NCBI RefSeq assembly: GCF_000471905.2
Contig: NW_006496667.1
Coordinates: 77,614 to 141,613 of the forward strand
Length of the DNA stretch: 64,000 nt
Source: Amborella trichopoda
Lineage: Eukaryota; Streptophyta; Magnoliopsida; Amborellales; Amborellaceae
Direction of reading: 5' to 3'
Position 1 is the stretch's first letter; the number at the start of each line of letters is the position of its first letter. Of the stretch, positions 20,821 to 30,169 are shown in pieces. The notes beneath the pieces were generated by a model. The model was given only the letters and a program-made list of their open reading frames with translations, searched no databases and was not told where the DNA came from. Made by a program: the position numbers and the translations under genes.

Positions 20821-23347
20821 GTTTGAATATATTTTTCATCACCTTGGTCCCTGGTAGTAAGAAGGTCAATACAGCAAAACAGTGGAAAATTCCCTATAGT
20901 CTCAGAATGGCCCTTGAGTTGCTCAAGATCATCATCAGTACTTTAAAATATCACCTGCCAAGTTTCATCATGATCAGACATGTTTAAGGCAGTGAACACA
21001 AAGAAACAGTTTTCGAAAAATTGGCTTCTTCCACCCTGAAATGGACCCTAGAACTGGAGTGACATTTTTGATATCTCAAATCACTATGGGACAACAGCCA
21101 TTAGATCTGTCACGGTCAAAAACCCCTATGGGCCAAGTTTCAACTTGATCAGACATTTCAAAACAAAGATATGAGTAAAATATTGAAACGGGAGACGCCG
21201 CACACTATTCCCATACGGCCTCACTGCACTAAAATAGCAGTAAAGGTGGCTATTTTTATAGTAACGGGCAGTCACTTTCTGGGCCCGTAACTCACTCATT
21301 TCAAGTCAAATCGCTCCCAAATTTGGTGAGCGTATTCGTCTCATCAAGATGAACAATTCGATATGTGGCATGCGTTGAGACGATATCCGAGGAGCGCAAA
21401 ACGCTAGAGAGAAGTTGTCGATCCATGAAGAAGTTGCAAAAAATTCTGCAGCAACATGCCTCTCTTGATGAACCCAATCATGACGCTTGCGCAATGGATC
21501 GATGCAAAACCAATTCCATTGTGTGCGTAAGGTTCAGGGTTATCATTGGATTGAACCACGTACATGTTGGATGGCTATATTTCATGCATGAAGCAGATGA
21601 AGTTACTGAAATTCCAGCCGCTGGATTCCAGATTCCAACCAAAACTCAAAAGTTGTGAAATCTTTGTTCTGGCTCCAAATCACGTTCCGTTTGTTGCTAC
21701 GCAATCGTGACGACATGCTTAGTGTGCTATGATAAAGAAATCACAGAAAAACATTAAGGAAAGACTGCACTATCGATCTAAAGTTTTCACGATTCAAACA
21801 AATTTCAAGTCTCGTGATCATGACTCAAAAACATGATTCATGACTCGAAGTTGGTAGCAAAAAAATCGCCATGTCGAGCTCTCCAAGAAAACAATAATCT
21901 TTCGATGAAATGGGCTTCAAAACAACCCCGGGTCAGCCATAGAAGATCACGCAAGTTCTCGGGCAGCCACAAGGACTGTTTTGGAATTCCACATATTGTT
22001 ATGCAAGGGTAAAACTGTCATTTTGTACCCATTTTTAGAATTTATTTTAATTCAATTTAATCTTAATTTTCAGCAATTAGGTCTGATTTTTATCAATCCA
22101 CCCATGTTTGGGCACAACTCTATATAAATAGGCACTGCCTCATTGTAAAAGGACCCCACAAAAATCTTCGGCCTTCAGTTGATTTTTGAGAAGATTGAAA
22201 AAAAAATTTGATTCCTTGCTTGAGCATGTGAGTAAGTCTTGGATAGAGAGTGAGGAGAGAGAAGAAAAGGGCCAGTACCCTTCGGGCATGCAACTTTCTT
22301 TCTCCTTCTCTCTCTTCTTTCTCTCTATTCTTGTCTCTCTTTCTCTCTACTTTATCTCTCTTCTCTCTTTCTCTCTCTTCTTCTCCCCCTTCATCTATTA
22401 GTCGACGAGACCTAGTTTCGATTGGTTTTCTCTCTCTTCCTCTGTCAGTCGGTGAGACCTAGCATCGGTTGTCTTTTCTCTCTCTACCAGTCGACGAGGC
22501 CTAACACTGATTGCTCTATTCCCTCTCTTCTTTTGTCATGTGGCGAGATTAAGCTCTAGTTGCTTCCCTTCCTCTGTTCTCATCTGACACAATCAATGAA
22601 GCCTAGCGCCAATTGCTTCCTTACTCTCCCATCTCCTGAAACAGTCTATGATGTCTAGCGCCGACTGCATCTCTTCTTCCTTCTTCTCTCTCCTTATGTT
22701 TGTTCCCTTCTTCTTTTTAACCCCTACTCTCTACACTTTTGTTTGACTAAAAGGGATTGAGGTTAGCCTCTCATGGTAGTCCTATCGTCTAACCGTAATG
22801 TTATTGTGTCAGGATCTCTTGGCCTGCTTTGCTGCCACAACAGATCGACCATCGTGCCTAGCTAGTTGATATTGGTAATAACGTTTAGTAGTTATCCCGT
22901 GAGCCAGTCTTCGTTACCGAGCCCATTTTGCTACGACGTTAGGCCAATTATCCATTAGTCTAGTCATTGCTCTGATCCTCTCGCTTGGTCGAATTCTTTT
23001 CTCCCATCGTCTTTCTTTGTTCTTCTTGAATGCGCATGCTTGTATACGTTCATCAGAGAGGAAAAGGGTGAGGTCTGACCCACCTATCCTGTAACCTTTG
23101 CCATATATGTTTGTGATTGCAAAAAAGAAGAACATAAAAAGAATACGAGCCAAGGGAGGCGATTTCGAACTAGCTTTATTACTGGGGAGCTTTCTTTGTG
23201 ATTTAAGAGGGTTGTAACACCCCCCCATTTTTTAACGAGGTTCTCGAGAGAGCGACCTCACAAATTTATCCGGTCTTCCCCGAAATCCAAGACGCGTGCC
23301 CCCTGATCCCCCAGAGATTCGGAGGGAGAGATCGAGGTACCTAACCA
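20821..23347 (+). repeat. Tat LTR (3' LTR of C / 5' LTR of D)
   Basis: This 2527-bp LTR starts TGTTTGAATATATTTTTC and ends CTAACCA. U3 spans about 20821-22120, a TATA box (TATATAAATA) is at 22121-22130, and a pyrimidine-rich tract and GCGCC-containing units follow in R/U5. It has element C's 3' end on its left and an intact primer site and leader on its right, so it serves two internal regions. It is the most complete Tat LTR here. Confidence 0.85.
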
Positions 23348-23350
23348 GCT

Positions 23351-23368
23351 TGGCGACTCCACTGGGGA
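23351..23368 (+). promoter_or_regulatory. Tat primer-binding site (tRNA-Arg type)
   Basis: TGGCGACTCCACTGGGGA starts three bases after the LTR end TAACCA. This kind of site is complementary to tRNA-Arg in Ogre-like Tat elements. Minus-strand counterparts with one to three changes sit at 34909-34926 and 45523-45540. Confidence 0.8.
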
Positions 23369-23690
23369 CTTACTACCCCTTAGTTGGACCATTCTTGATT
23401 GGCTAGTTTCTTCTTTATCTATTTTCATTCTCTTTTCACATTCAGTTATGGCTGCTAGGTTCTGAAACCCATTTATCCGGATTGAGGATTTTCTTATCCC
23501 CTTATTCGAGAGTTTCCCTAGGGAACAAGGGCCTTCGACTTTGTTCCCGACCATCCGCTTGAGCAAAGACCCCATGTCTAGCTCCTAAGTCCTAACCTGG
23601 ACCGGAGTGAGGAGGGACTTGAAGGTACCTCATTCCCCATCTATTCGCTCTAGTGGAAACTCTACCAAAGTGCTTGCATGGGTGGCACTT
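23369..23690 (+). mobile_element. 5' leader fragment of Tat element D
   Basis: This non-coding leader is homologous to the minus-strand leader at 34620-34908 (shared GGACTTACTACCCCTT, TTGGCTAGTTTCT, GAGGATTTTCT and CTAACCTGGA segments in the same order). It ends near 23690, where sequence belonging to element A's cassette begins, so element D is truncated. Confidence 0.72.
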
Positions 23691-24765
23691 ATGTTGCCCC
23701 ACACAGCATGCACCGAGCCCAACCCTGTCGAGCCCATTTGTTGGGATTTTACTAGCGGTGAAGAGAGTTTCTTCGGGTCTTGAGTCAAAGCCCGATCCGG
23801 CTCATCGTCGTTTGGCTTTCCTTGAATGCGGCTAGGATTCTTAGTCAGTGAGGGGCATTTAAGCCGGGTAAAACCCCATCTTCTCCATTTTTCATTGAAG
23901 GAAAAAAAAACTTAAACAAAATTTTAACGGTGACCAGAGAGTTCCTATAGAAGCTCCGGCAAGAAGGGAGATTTCGGCAAGAGATCAAGTGTTTCCGAAA
24001 ATCTTACACGGAAGGTTTCCGTAAGATTGTCAAGGGATTCTCGGAGAAGGAGAAGTTGTAAGAGTTTTGGCAAGAAAAACTCTGTAGGAATTTGCAGAAG
24101 TTTTTTGGTTAGCACAGGCGACTTTCTAGGAGCACTTTAGCAGAGGTATTTTGAGGGTAGTAGAGGAGGGAAGTGCAGCAGTGGGCATTTCTGCAAGTCT
24201 TGGGAAATTTTTCGAGCGCTTAAGTGGTTTTCTGGTGTCGTAAGAGGGTTACCGAGGATTTCCCAATAACTTAGGGAAACTTGTAGAGGTTTTCAGTGAG
24301 GTTTTGTTTACTTCTCGGCCAAGGCGTAGGCAGGGAAAGTCTCTCAGTGTGTTTCTAGCCATGTAGGAGAAGTTCCGGTGAGAAGTCGGAGGGTCAAGAC
24401 AAACGGAACGGTCGCCGAAGGTGGACTGTCACAAGGAAGGCAAACGGTTGTGGGAGGTGGACCGTCACGGGGAAGGTGAACGGTTGGGGGAACCAAATAG
24501 TCACAGGAGGTGAACCGTCGCAGGTGGTGGTCGGTTGCCCTTGAAAATTGCTCGACACTTAAGCAGGTAAAGAGACTCGGGCTTTGAAAACGAGAAGTCT
24601 CGAGAGACAAATAGTGACGACAGAGCCGACACTAACCGAAGTGCAACTGGCACTGATGCAACCAGTGTTGATGGTTAGAGGCATAACCGGTGCTGTCACA
24701 GATGGAGCTGCTCCTCAAAAAAGGCAGCCGATGCTAGGAGTTGGGAGTGCATCCGACGTTGGCCT
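23690..24765 (+). promoter_or_regulatory. Antisense cassette promoter and leader of element A
   Basis: The sequence around 23780-23880 (GATCCGGCTCATCG, GTTTGGC, GAGGGGCATTT, CCGGGTAAAACCCC) matches the promoter at 60500-60600 of element E, but the TATA box is degenerate (CATTTAAGCC). A leader of about 700 bp follows, then GCCGGT-type repeats (24620-24790, for example AACCGGTGCTG) leading into the ORF. Confidence 0.6.
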
Positions 24766-25104
24766 TTGGAGGATGCAGCCAGTGTTGGCTTTAGACAGCG
24801 GTCATCAGCACATGTGGCACGTCATGATGTGCATAGTGCTGCTCACTGTGGCAATAAGTTACATGCGGGGATTGCGACATTTGACGATGACCTACGTGCG
24901 GCAATGTTCATGTGTGGCGCTGACATGGGCAGACAAAAGGTGGTGAATGATGGTAAGGCATGGATTGCGATACCAGTTGGAAGCAAAATCCTCCAGGACA
25001 ACTGTGAAGTCCATGTTGTTTTATGGAAGGGCATCCACTATAAACAGGGTATGCTCTCCATCATAGACAGTTCCTTGTTAGGGCAGCCTGCTTTGTATGA
25101 TTGA
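24766..25104 (+). CDS. Antisense ORF aORF1 of Tat element A (unknown function)
   Basis: This ORF of 112 codons is antisense to gag-pol of element A. Residues from about 45 on read IATFDDDLRAAM, then GRQKVVNDGKAWIAIPVGSK and VVLWKGIHYKQGML. They match the ORF at 18834-19211 of element C position by position with conservative changes, including about eight codons between the two blocks (ILQDNCEVH here, ILQNNNEVD there). I see no membrane segment or known motif. The true start may be further upstream, because the ORF frame runs in from the repeat region. It could be a remnant of a captured host gene. Confidence 0.6.
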   Translation: MEDAASVGFRQRSSAHVARHDVHSAAHCGNKLHAGIATFDDDLRAAMFMCGADMGRQKVVNDGKAWIAIPVGSKILQDNCEVHVVLWKGIHYKQGMLSIIDSSLLGQPALYD

Positions 25105-25600
25105 CACACACGTCGAATGAATTCTGCCTTGTATGTTTGATGTACATGTCAGATGAGATCTTTGACTTGTATGTTTGATATACACATCGGATGAACTAAA
25201 GCTAACTTCTTCGAGTGGTTTTGCTTCGCCTCTTGGCCTGTAACCATCCTCTGGCTCGTCAAATGAATTGAAGCTGACTCAAAAATGGTTGGCTTCTTCT
25301 TTTGTCTTGTAACCATTCTCTCTGGTGGTACTCGTCAGTTGGTTTTTCTTCTTTGCTTCTTCTTCATGGGGCAGACATTTTTTTTTGACCTGTTACCGTC
25401 TTCTTATCCTCAAATGCAAAAGTAATATTACAGGTTTTGGTTTGTAACCGTCCTCTTATCCCTAGATGCTAGAGGACCACCTTTGGTGTTAGATGTTTTC
25501 TTTTCCTCAGATGCAAGAGACTTGTAATCTCCCTAATAATGGGCTTTTTTTACTGCAATAAAAAGAATTAGAATTTGTTTGGACTATCTTGCATGCTTTG
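25105..25600 (-). repeat. Tandem units and acceptor-like site 3' of integrase in element A
   Basis: This is the mirror of 18480-18830. Units with GTATGTTTGATGTACATGTC occur three times at 25110-25200, and CTTGTAACCATCCTCT-type units at 25235-25500. On the minus strand a T-rich run and TTGCAG (AG at 25553-25554) follow the integrase end. No gene. Confidence 0.6.
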
Positions 25601-25639
25601 CGTTGAGTCATTTACTTTTGCATATGTATCACAAATAGT

Positions 25640-26940
25640 ACTTCTTTAGGTATCACCCGTTGATAGGGGGCATTGCCTCCTCTCCATCAAGATGGGCCAG
25701 AATGTAGGCTCCATTTGGGGAGACCTTTTTTACTATAAAGGACCCTCCCATGAAGGCTCAAACTTCCCTTTACGCCTGCCATGCATGACAATAGGCCTCT
25801 TGACAGCTATAACTAGATCACCACGAACAAATGAGCGGATCTTGATAGACTTGTAAAAAGCCCTCTTCATTCTCCCTTGGTTGGGTTCGAGGTTCTACTG
25901 AGCCTCTAGCCTCTCTTCATCAAGCACATCCAATCCTTGACACCGGAGCTTGACTCTCTCGTCTTCGGTTATTTCTTGGTGCATAGCAACTCGTAGTGAA
26001 TTTGAATTTCGAGAGGTAAAACCGCTTCACCCGCATAGACCAAAGAATAAGGAGTGGAATCAGTAGATGTTCTCATAGCAATATGATAAGCCCATAATAC
26101 TTCAGGAAGCTTCTCATGCCAGTTCTTCTTCGTCTTTGATATCTACCTTCTTAAAACATTGCACAAGGTCTTATTGAAGGCCTCGGCTAAGCCATTCGCT
26201 CGAGGGTGATACATAGTTAAGTACTTCAACTCAAAACCAAACTGATTGACCAAACGTCGATGTGGTGGCTCAGAAACAGGGGACCATTATCGAAGATAAT
26301 TCAGTCAGGGACCCCAAATCAGTATATAATATTATGTTGAATGAAGTTGACGACTGTTGTCCCAAGAACTGTCTTAAGGGGGACAGCTTGGCGCACTTAA
26401 AAAAGTAATCTGTTGTGGCTAAAATGAAGACAAGACCCATTACTGAGGGAGGATCAATAGGTCCTACGATGTCCATACCCCATTATGAGAAGGGCCATGA
26501 TGCCACTGTAGGGTGTAAGGTCTGGAGGTTGAGGAACAAGGCTTGAATGGATCTAGCACACTTGACATTTCTTATCATAGTTTAAGGAGTTGACAATCAT
26601 CAAAGGCCAATAGTATCCTAACCTGCGTATTCATTCTTAGAGCTTAGGACAAGACTAGTGTAGTCTGCAAATGCCAGAGTGTACTTCTTCTAACACCTTA
26701 TTTGCTTCTTTTACGTCCACACATCTAAGAAGAATACCGTCAAATGACTGTTTAAAGAGAGTATCTCCTTCAAGGAGGGTATACTTGGTATACATTCGAC
26801 GTAAGTTGTTGCGTCGGCACGGTCCTCTAGGAGCCTATCGTGTTTTAGAAAACTAGTGAGGCGTTACTTCCAATCTTCTACCTGTTCGATTTCTACACAT
26901 ATTGGGTCAAAGAATTCTTGTTCCTAGTTTAGAACCTTAG
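25640..26940 (-). pseudogene. Integrase of Tat element A (decayed)
   Basis: On the minus strand from about 26940, the zinc finger and DDE core can be followed with several stops. The best block (26270-26476) reads MDIVGPIDPPS and FILATTDYF with the first catalytic Asp, then loses frame before the second. The C-terminal part (about 26130-25640) contains segments parallel to SFTRGDLFLAV and KFEPxW of element C. It is clearly the same integrase as 17130-18453. Confidence 0.8.
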
Positions 26941-27195
26941 CCCCTTGATTCCGTGTCATTTCTCATTTAGTTTAATTACTTCCTTAGCTGATAGAAGTGC
27001 TCCAAATGGATAAGGAGGGCACTCCGAGATGATATTCCTCTCGTCGTCCGTGTTGACCTCGGTTTCAATGTGTCTCCATTCGGCCACCTAGAAGAGCGTA
27101 GGTCTTGATGTAGACAACTGAATTGTAGCACCGAGTTTTGCAAATCCATCAACCAGCAAGTTTAGCCTTCTGGGGATGTGACTCAGGGATACGTC

Positions 27196-28050
27196 CTAAA
27201 ACTGGGCCATATGTGATTTTGTAGTATCGTGATATGGCTTGAGAGTTTCGTTTCTCACATCATAGATCCCTTTGAGCTTTTGGATAACCAACTCAGAGTT
27301 GTCATAGAACTTGAGCTGCTCCAAGTCTAGATCGAAGGCTATCTCCAACCCAATTATGAGGGCTTGATATCCTGCCTCATTATGAGAACCGATCTTGGCG
27401 AGAGAGAAAGAAAGTGGCAATGTTCCTCCTTTTGGGGTTAAGAAGACCACTCTAGCTCCTCCTCGATCTGATTGGAAGGCTCCGACGAAGTATAACTCCC
27501 ACGGGTAAGCAAGTTCAGTACAAAATACTTCTTCATCAGGGAGGTCACTTGATAACGGAAATCCGCCAACATGGGGTGTGCTGCGAGAAAATCAGCCAGG
27601 GCTTGACCCTTGACGGCCTTTTGTGAGACATATGTGATGTCAAATTCCATCAACAGTAATGCCCACTTAGCAAGACATCCAGAAAGTCACGAGCATGTCA
27701 TGAGAAACTTTATAGGATCTGCTTTTTATATAAGTTTCACTTCATGAAGTAGTGGTGGAGTTTTGGACTGCGAAGATTAAGGCCAAGCACGTCTACTCTA
27801 TAGGGGGATAATTCTTTTTGGCCCCTTGCATCCTACGGATGAGATAGTATAATGCTGTTTCTTTTCCCTCTTCATTTTTTTGTGCCAACAATGTCTCGAG
27901 TAACTCGTCCAGAGCGGTCACGTGTAGGATAAAAGGTTTTCCCAACACAGGTGTCGAGAATATGGGATGATTGAGCAAATATTGTTTGATGTCATCAAGA
28001 GCTGCTTGACATGCTTCATCCCAGATGAATGGAGTATCCTTCTTTAACAT
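27196..28050 (-). pseudogene. RNase H and second (archaeal-type) RNase H of element A
   Basis: 28050-27793 covers the RT connection and first RNase H (FIWDEACQAALDDIKQYL, then LHVTALDELLETLLAQ; the usual catalytic Asp-bearing YLxxSD/TDAS region is altered). 27450-27196 is the extra archaeal-type RNase H of the Tat lineage (GSHNEAGYQALIIGLEIAFD and IYDVRNETLKPYHDT). In the latter the first catalytic Asp (usually FDGA) is Val (FVGAF), so it is probably inactive. Stops separate the two domains. Confidence 0.83.
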
Positions 28051-28206
28051 GTGTGTAAAGGGTTTACAGCGACCAGAAAGATTTGAGATGAACCGACGAA
28101 TGTACGTTAGCTACCCTTAAAGAGAGCGCATTTCTCGTAATGTAGTTGGTGACGAAATTTCTTGGAGTGCCTTGATCTTGACTTGCTCAACTTCAAGTCC
28201 TCGATG

Positions 28207-28958
28207 TCAGAAAATGAACCCCAAGAACTTTCCCAAATGGACGCCAAAGGTGCATTTCAGCGGGTTCATTTTAAGTTGATGAAGGCGTAGTCGCTTGAAT
28301 TCCTTTTCAAGGTGTCTCATGTGAGAATATTTCTCTTCAGATTTTACCACCAAATCATCTACATTACACTCCACCTCTTTGTGCATCATGTCTTTCAGAT
28401 GGTTGTCATCGCTCTCTAGTATGTGGCACCAGCATTCTTTAATCCAAAAGGCATCATTGTGTAATAGAAGACCCCTTTTAGCATTAGAAATGCAGTGGCC
28501 TCCTCATCTTTAGGTGCCATCTGTATCTGGTTATACCCGGAGTACCCATCCATGAAGGAAAAGATTTGACAATGAGCTGTTGAGTCGATGAGCATCTCAG
28601 TGAATGGCAAAAGGAAGTCATCCTTGGGACAAGCGGTATTGAGATCGCAGAAGTCCATGCAAACCCTAATTTGACTGTTCTTCTTCGTGATTTGAATATT
28701 TGCTAGCCATTTCGGGTACTTGACTTCACAAATGAAACTTGCTTACTTGAGCTTGGTTACTTTGGCATCTTTTTCCATTTCGAGGTCAGACCTGAACATC
28801 CTTGACTTTTGCTTGACGGGTTTGACAGCCGGATCGATGCCCAAACAATGAACGAGAACTTGAGGATCTAAACTGGGCATGTCATGGTAGTGCCAAGCAA
28901 AGACATCTCGGTTTGCTCGCAAGAATGTAGTGAAATTTTCTTTCTCATCTGAAGACAT
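28207..28958 (-). pseudogene. Reverse transcriptase of Tat element A
   Basis: The Tat RT opening (DVFAWHYHDMPSLDPQVLVH and PVKQKSRMF) is at 28743-28958. The palm follows at 28416-28700 (MDFCDLNTACPKDDFLLPF, FSFMDGYSGYNQI with the first Asp, MPFGLKNAGATY). The catalytic pair NVDDLVVKS (usually YVDD) is in 28207-28389. The tyrosine before VDD is Asn. At least two frame breaks interrupt it. Confidence 0.87.
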
Positions 28959-29769
28959 GTTGGCTAAGATAAAAGTAGGCCTAGGGTTGGCTTCATCTCC
29001 CAGATTTATTTCTTCGAGCTCATCAGCAGTAGCTTGACTGCCTTCGTCCCATTCTTTGGGAGGTTATTGCAACTCTTCCTTATTGTTTCCAGAGGTTTTG
29101 TCATCAATCGCGAGTGTAGATTCCCATGATCCTGACATCTCGACTTCGAGTAGGGCTTCAGAGTAGCTTATGGTTTATGTGCCTTTCTCGAATCGAGGGA
29201 CGGAAGGGTCGACCTCAAATGTGAAAGGCCTATCGAGATACAGGGGCTTATCTTGAAAGTTAAGGGGGATTTGAGATTCAACGATCATGAGGGAAGAATT
29301 GTCTTCGTATGGATCATACGGTATTTGCACGTGTGCCTCTTAGACTTGTATCTTGTGTAAAGCTTCCTGAGAATAAAAACTCTGCCCCCTTGATCTCTCA
29401 GTCTCTGCTCAAAGTCGGGCTCAGGGGGCCACTGGGGTTTCTTTGGATTTGAATTTTTGTGCTTTTTCAAGGAGGATGGCTGTGCTTTGGCTTGAGCTGC
29501 TAGGGCATCAACGACTGTCAAGAATCCTGCTTTTTGGGCTAACATCTTCTTCAACCGCTTTAGTTGCATCTTGGTTATGTTTGATCCTTCAAGTTCTCTG
29601 TCAAGAGCCTCGAAGTCGGGACATATCAAGATCGTACTCACAAGATACGAAAAAGAGGAAGGATTAGGAGTAGAAGAAGAAGGAGAAAGGTTAGAAGGTC
29701 GGGGACTTTTAATGTCGTTCCCCTCATCAGACCGATCAGAGAAATTTTTACGTCATCACTAGGTTTGGA
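28959..29769 (-). pseudogene. Polyprotein linker (post-gag to RT) of element A
   Basis: 29285-29641 reads PDFEALDRELEGSN and KMLAQKAGFLTVVDALAAQ, homologous to element B at 41423-41900 (LTQATGFLTAADALS). In element B, protease follows this linker. Here it runs on into the segment RFEKGT and GDEANPRPTFILANMSS that normally precedes Tat RT, with no protease visible. Stops occur at about 29175 and 29070. Confidence 0.65.
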
Positions 29770-30150
29770 CATGTTCTGAGTAGAAGGATGAGTAGGTCGT
29801 CTCCTATGTCATCGGGTTAACGCAATGACGGCATTGCCTCGAGCAATGAGATGCATGTGAGCAATGTGTGTAGGACCTGGCCTTGGGTGGTTTGATCTTG
29901 GGCGCTGACTCAAGGTAACACAAGGGTTGCCCCGAGGTGTGACTCGAGTGGGTGACCTACGAGGCATAAGGTGTGTGTGAGGGGTGGAGGCCGCAAGGTC
30001 TCCACCTCTATATGTTGAGTCTCTAGGGATAGAGACTCGCTGTGGTACAGGAATGTGGGGGAAAGCCTTACGGCGACCCACAGAAGCAATGACAACTTGC
30101 TTGCCTTTTGTAAAAAGGGAATGGGCAGCCTTCCTCATAACCAAGGACCT
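29770..30150 (-). mobile_element. 5' leader fragment of Tat element A
   Basis: Non-coding. It is strongly similar to 34140-34510 and 44800-45170, for example TTGAGTCTCTAGGGATAGAGACTCG here and TTGAGTCTCTAATC...GAGACTCGA there. Open frames in it are not conserved between the three copies. It is fused directly to post-gag sequence at about 29770. Confidence 0.7.
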
Positions 30151-30169
30151 GTCGCCCCTCATCCCATTC

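Larger units (their letters stand above)
15012..23347 (+). mobile_element. Tat element C, internally deleted
   Basis: The plus-strand order is: 5' LTR 15012-16700; archaeal-type RNase H remnant; integrase to 18453; splice-acceptor-like site; antisense ORF and its cassette (18834-20090, minus); anti-primer-site array; 3' LTR 20821-23347. The 5' LTR joins straight to RNase H, so primer site, leader, gag, protease and RT are gone. The 5' LTR also lacks the TATA segment of U3. The left edge sits in a Tekay LTR fragment. No target-site duplication can be checked because the 3' LTR is followed by another element's primer site. Confidence 0.75.
23690..30150 (-). mobile_element. Tat element A (pol and antisense ORF, gag lost)
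   Basis: The minus-strand order is: leader 30150-29770; a post-gag segment 29641-29285; RT 28958-28207; RNase H 28050-27600; archaeal-type RNase H 27450-27196; integrase about 26940-25640; splice-acceptor-like site 25553; then the antisense cassette (plus strand, 23690-25104). By comparison with element B, about 2.8 kb with gag is missing at 29770, and protease is also missing. Its 3' LTR is absent. Both ends are junctions with other Tat copies. Confidence 0.75.
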
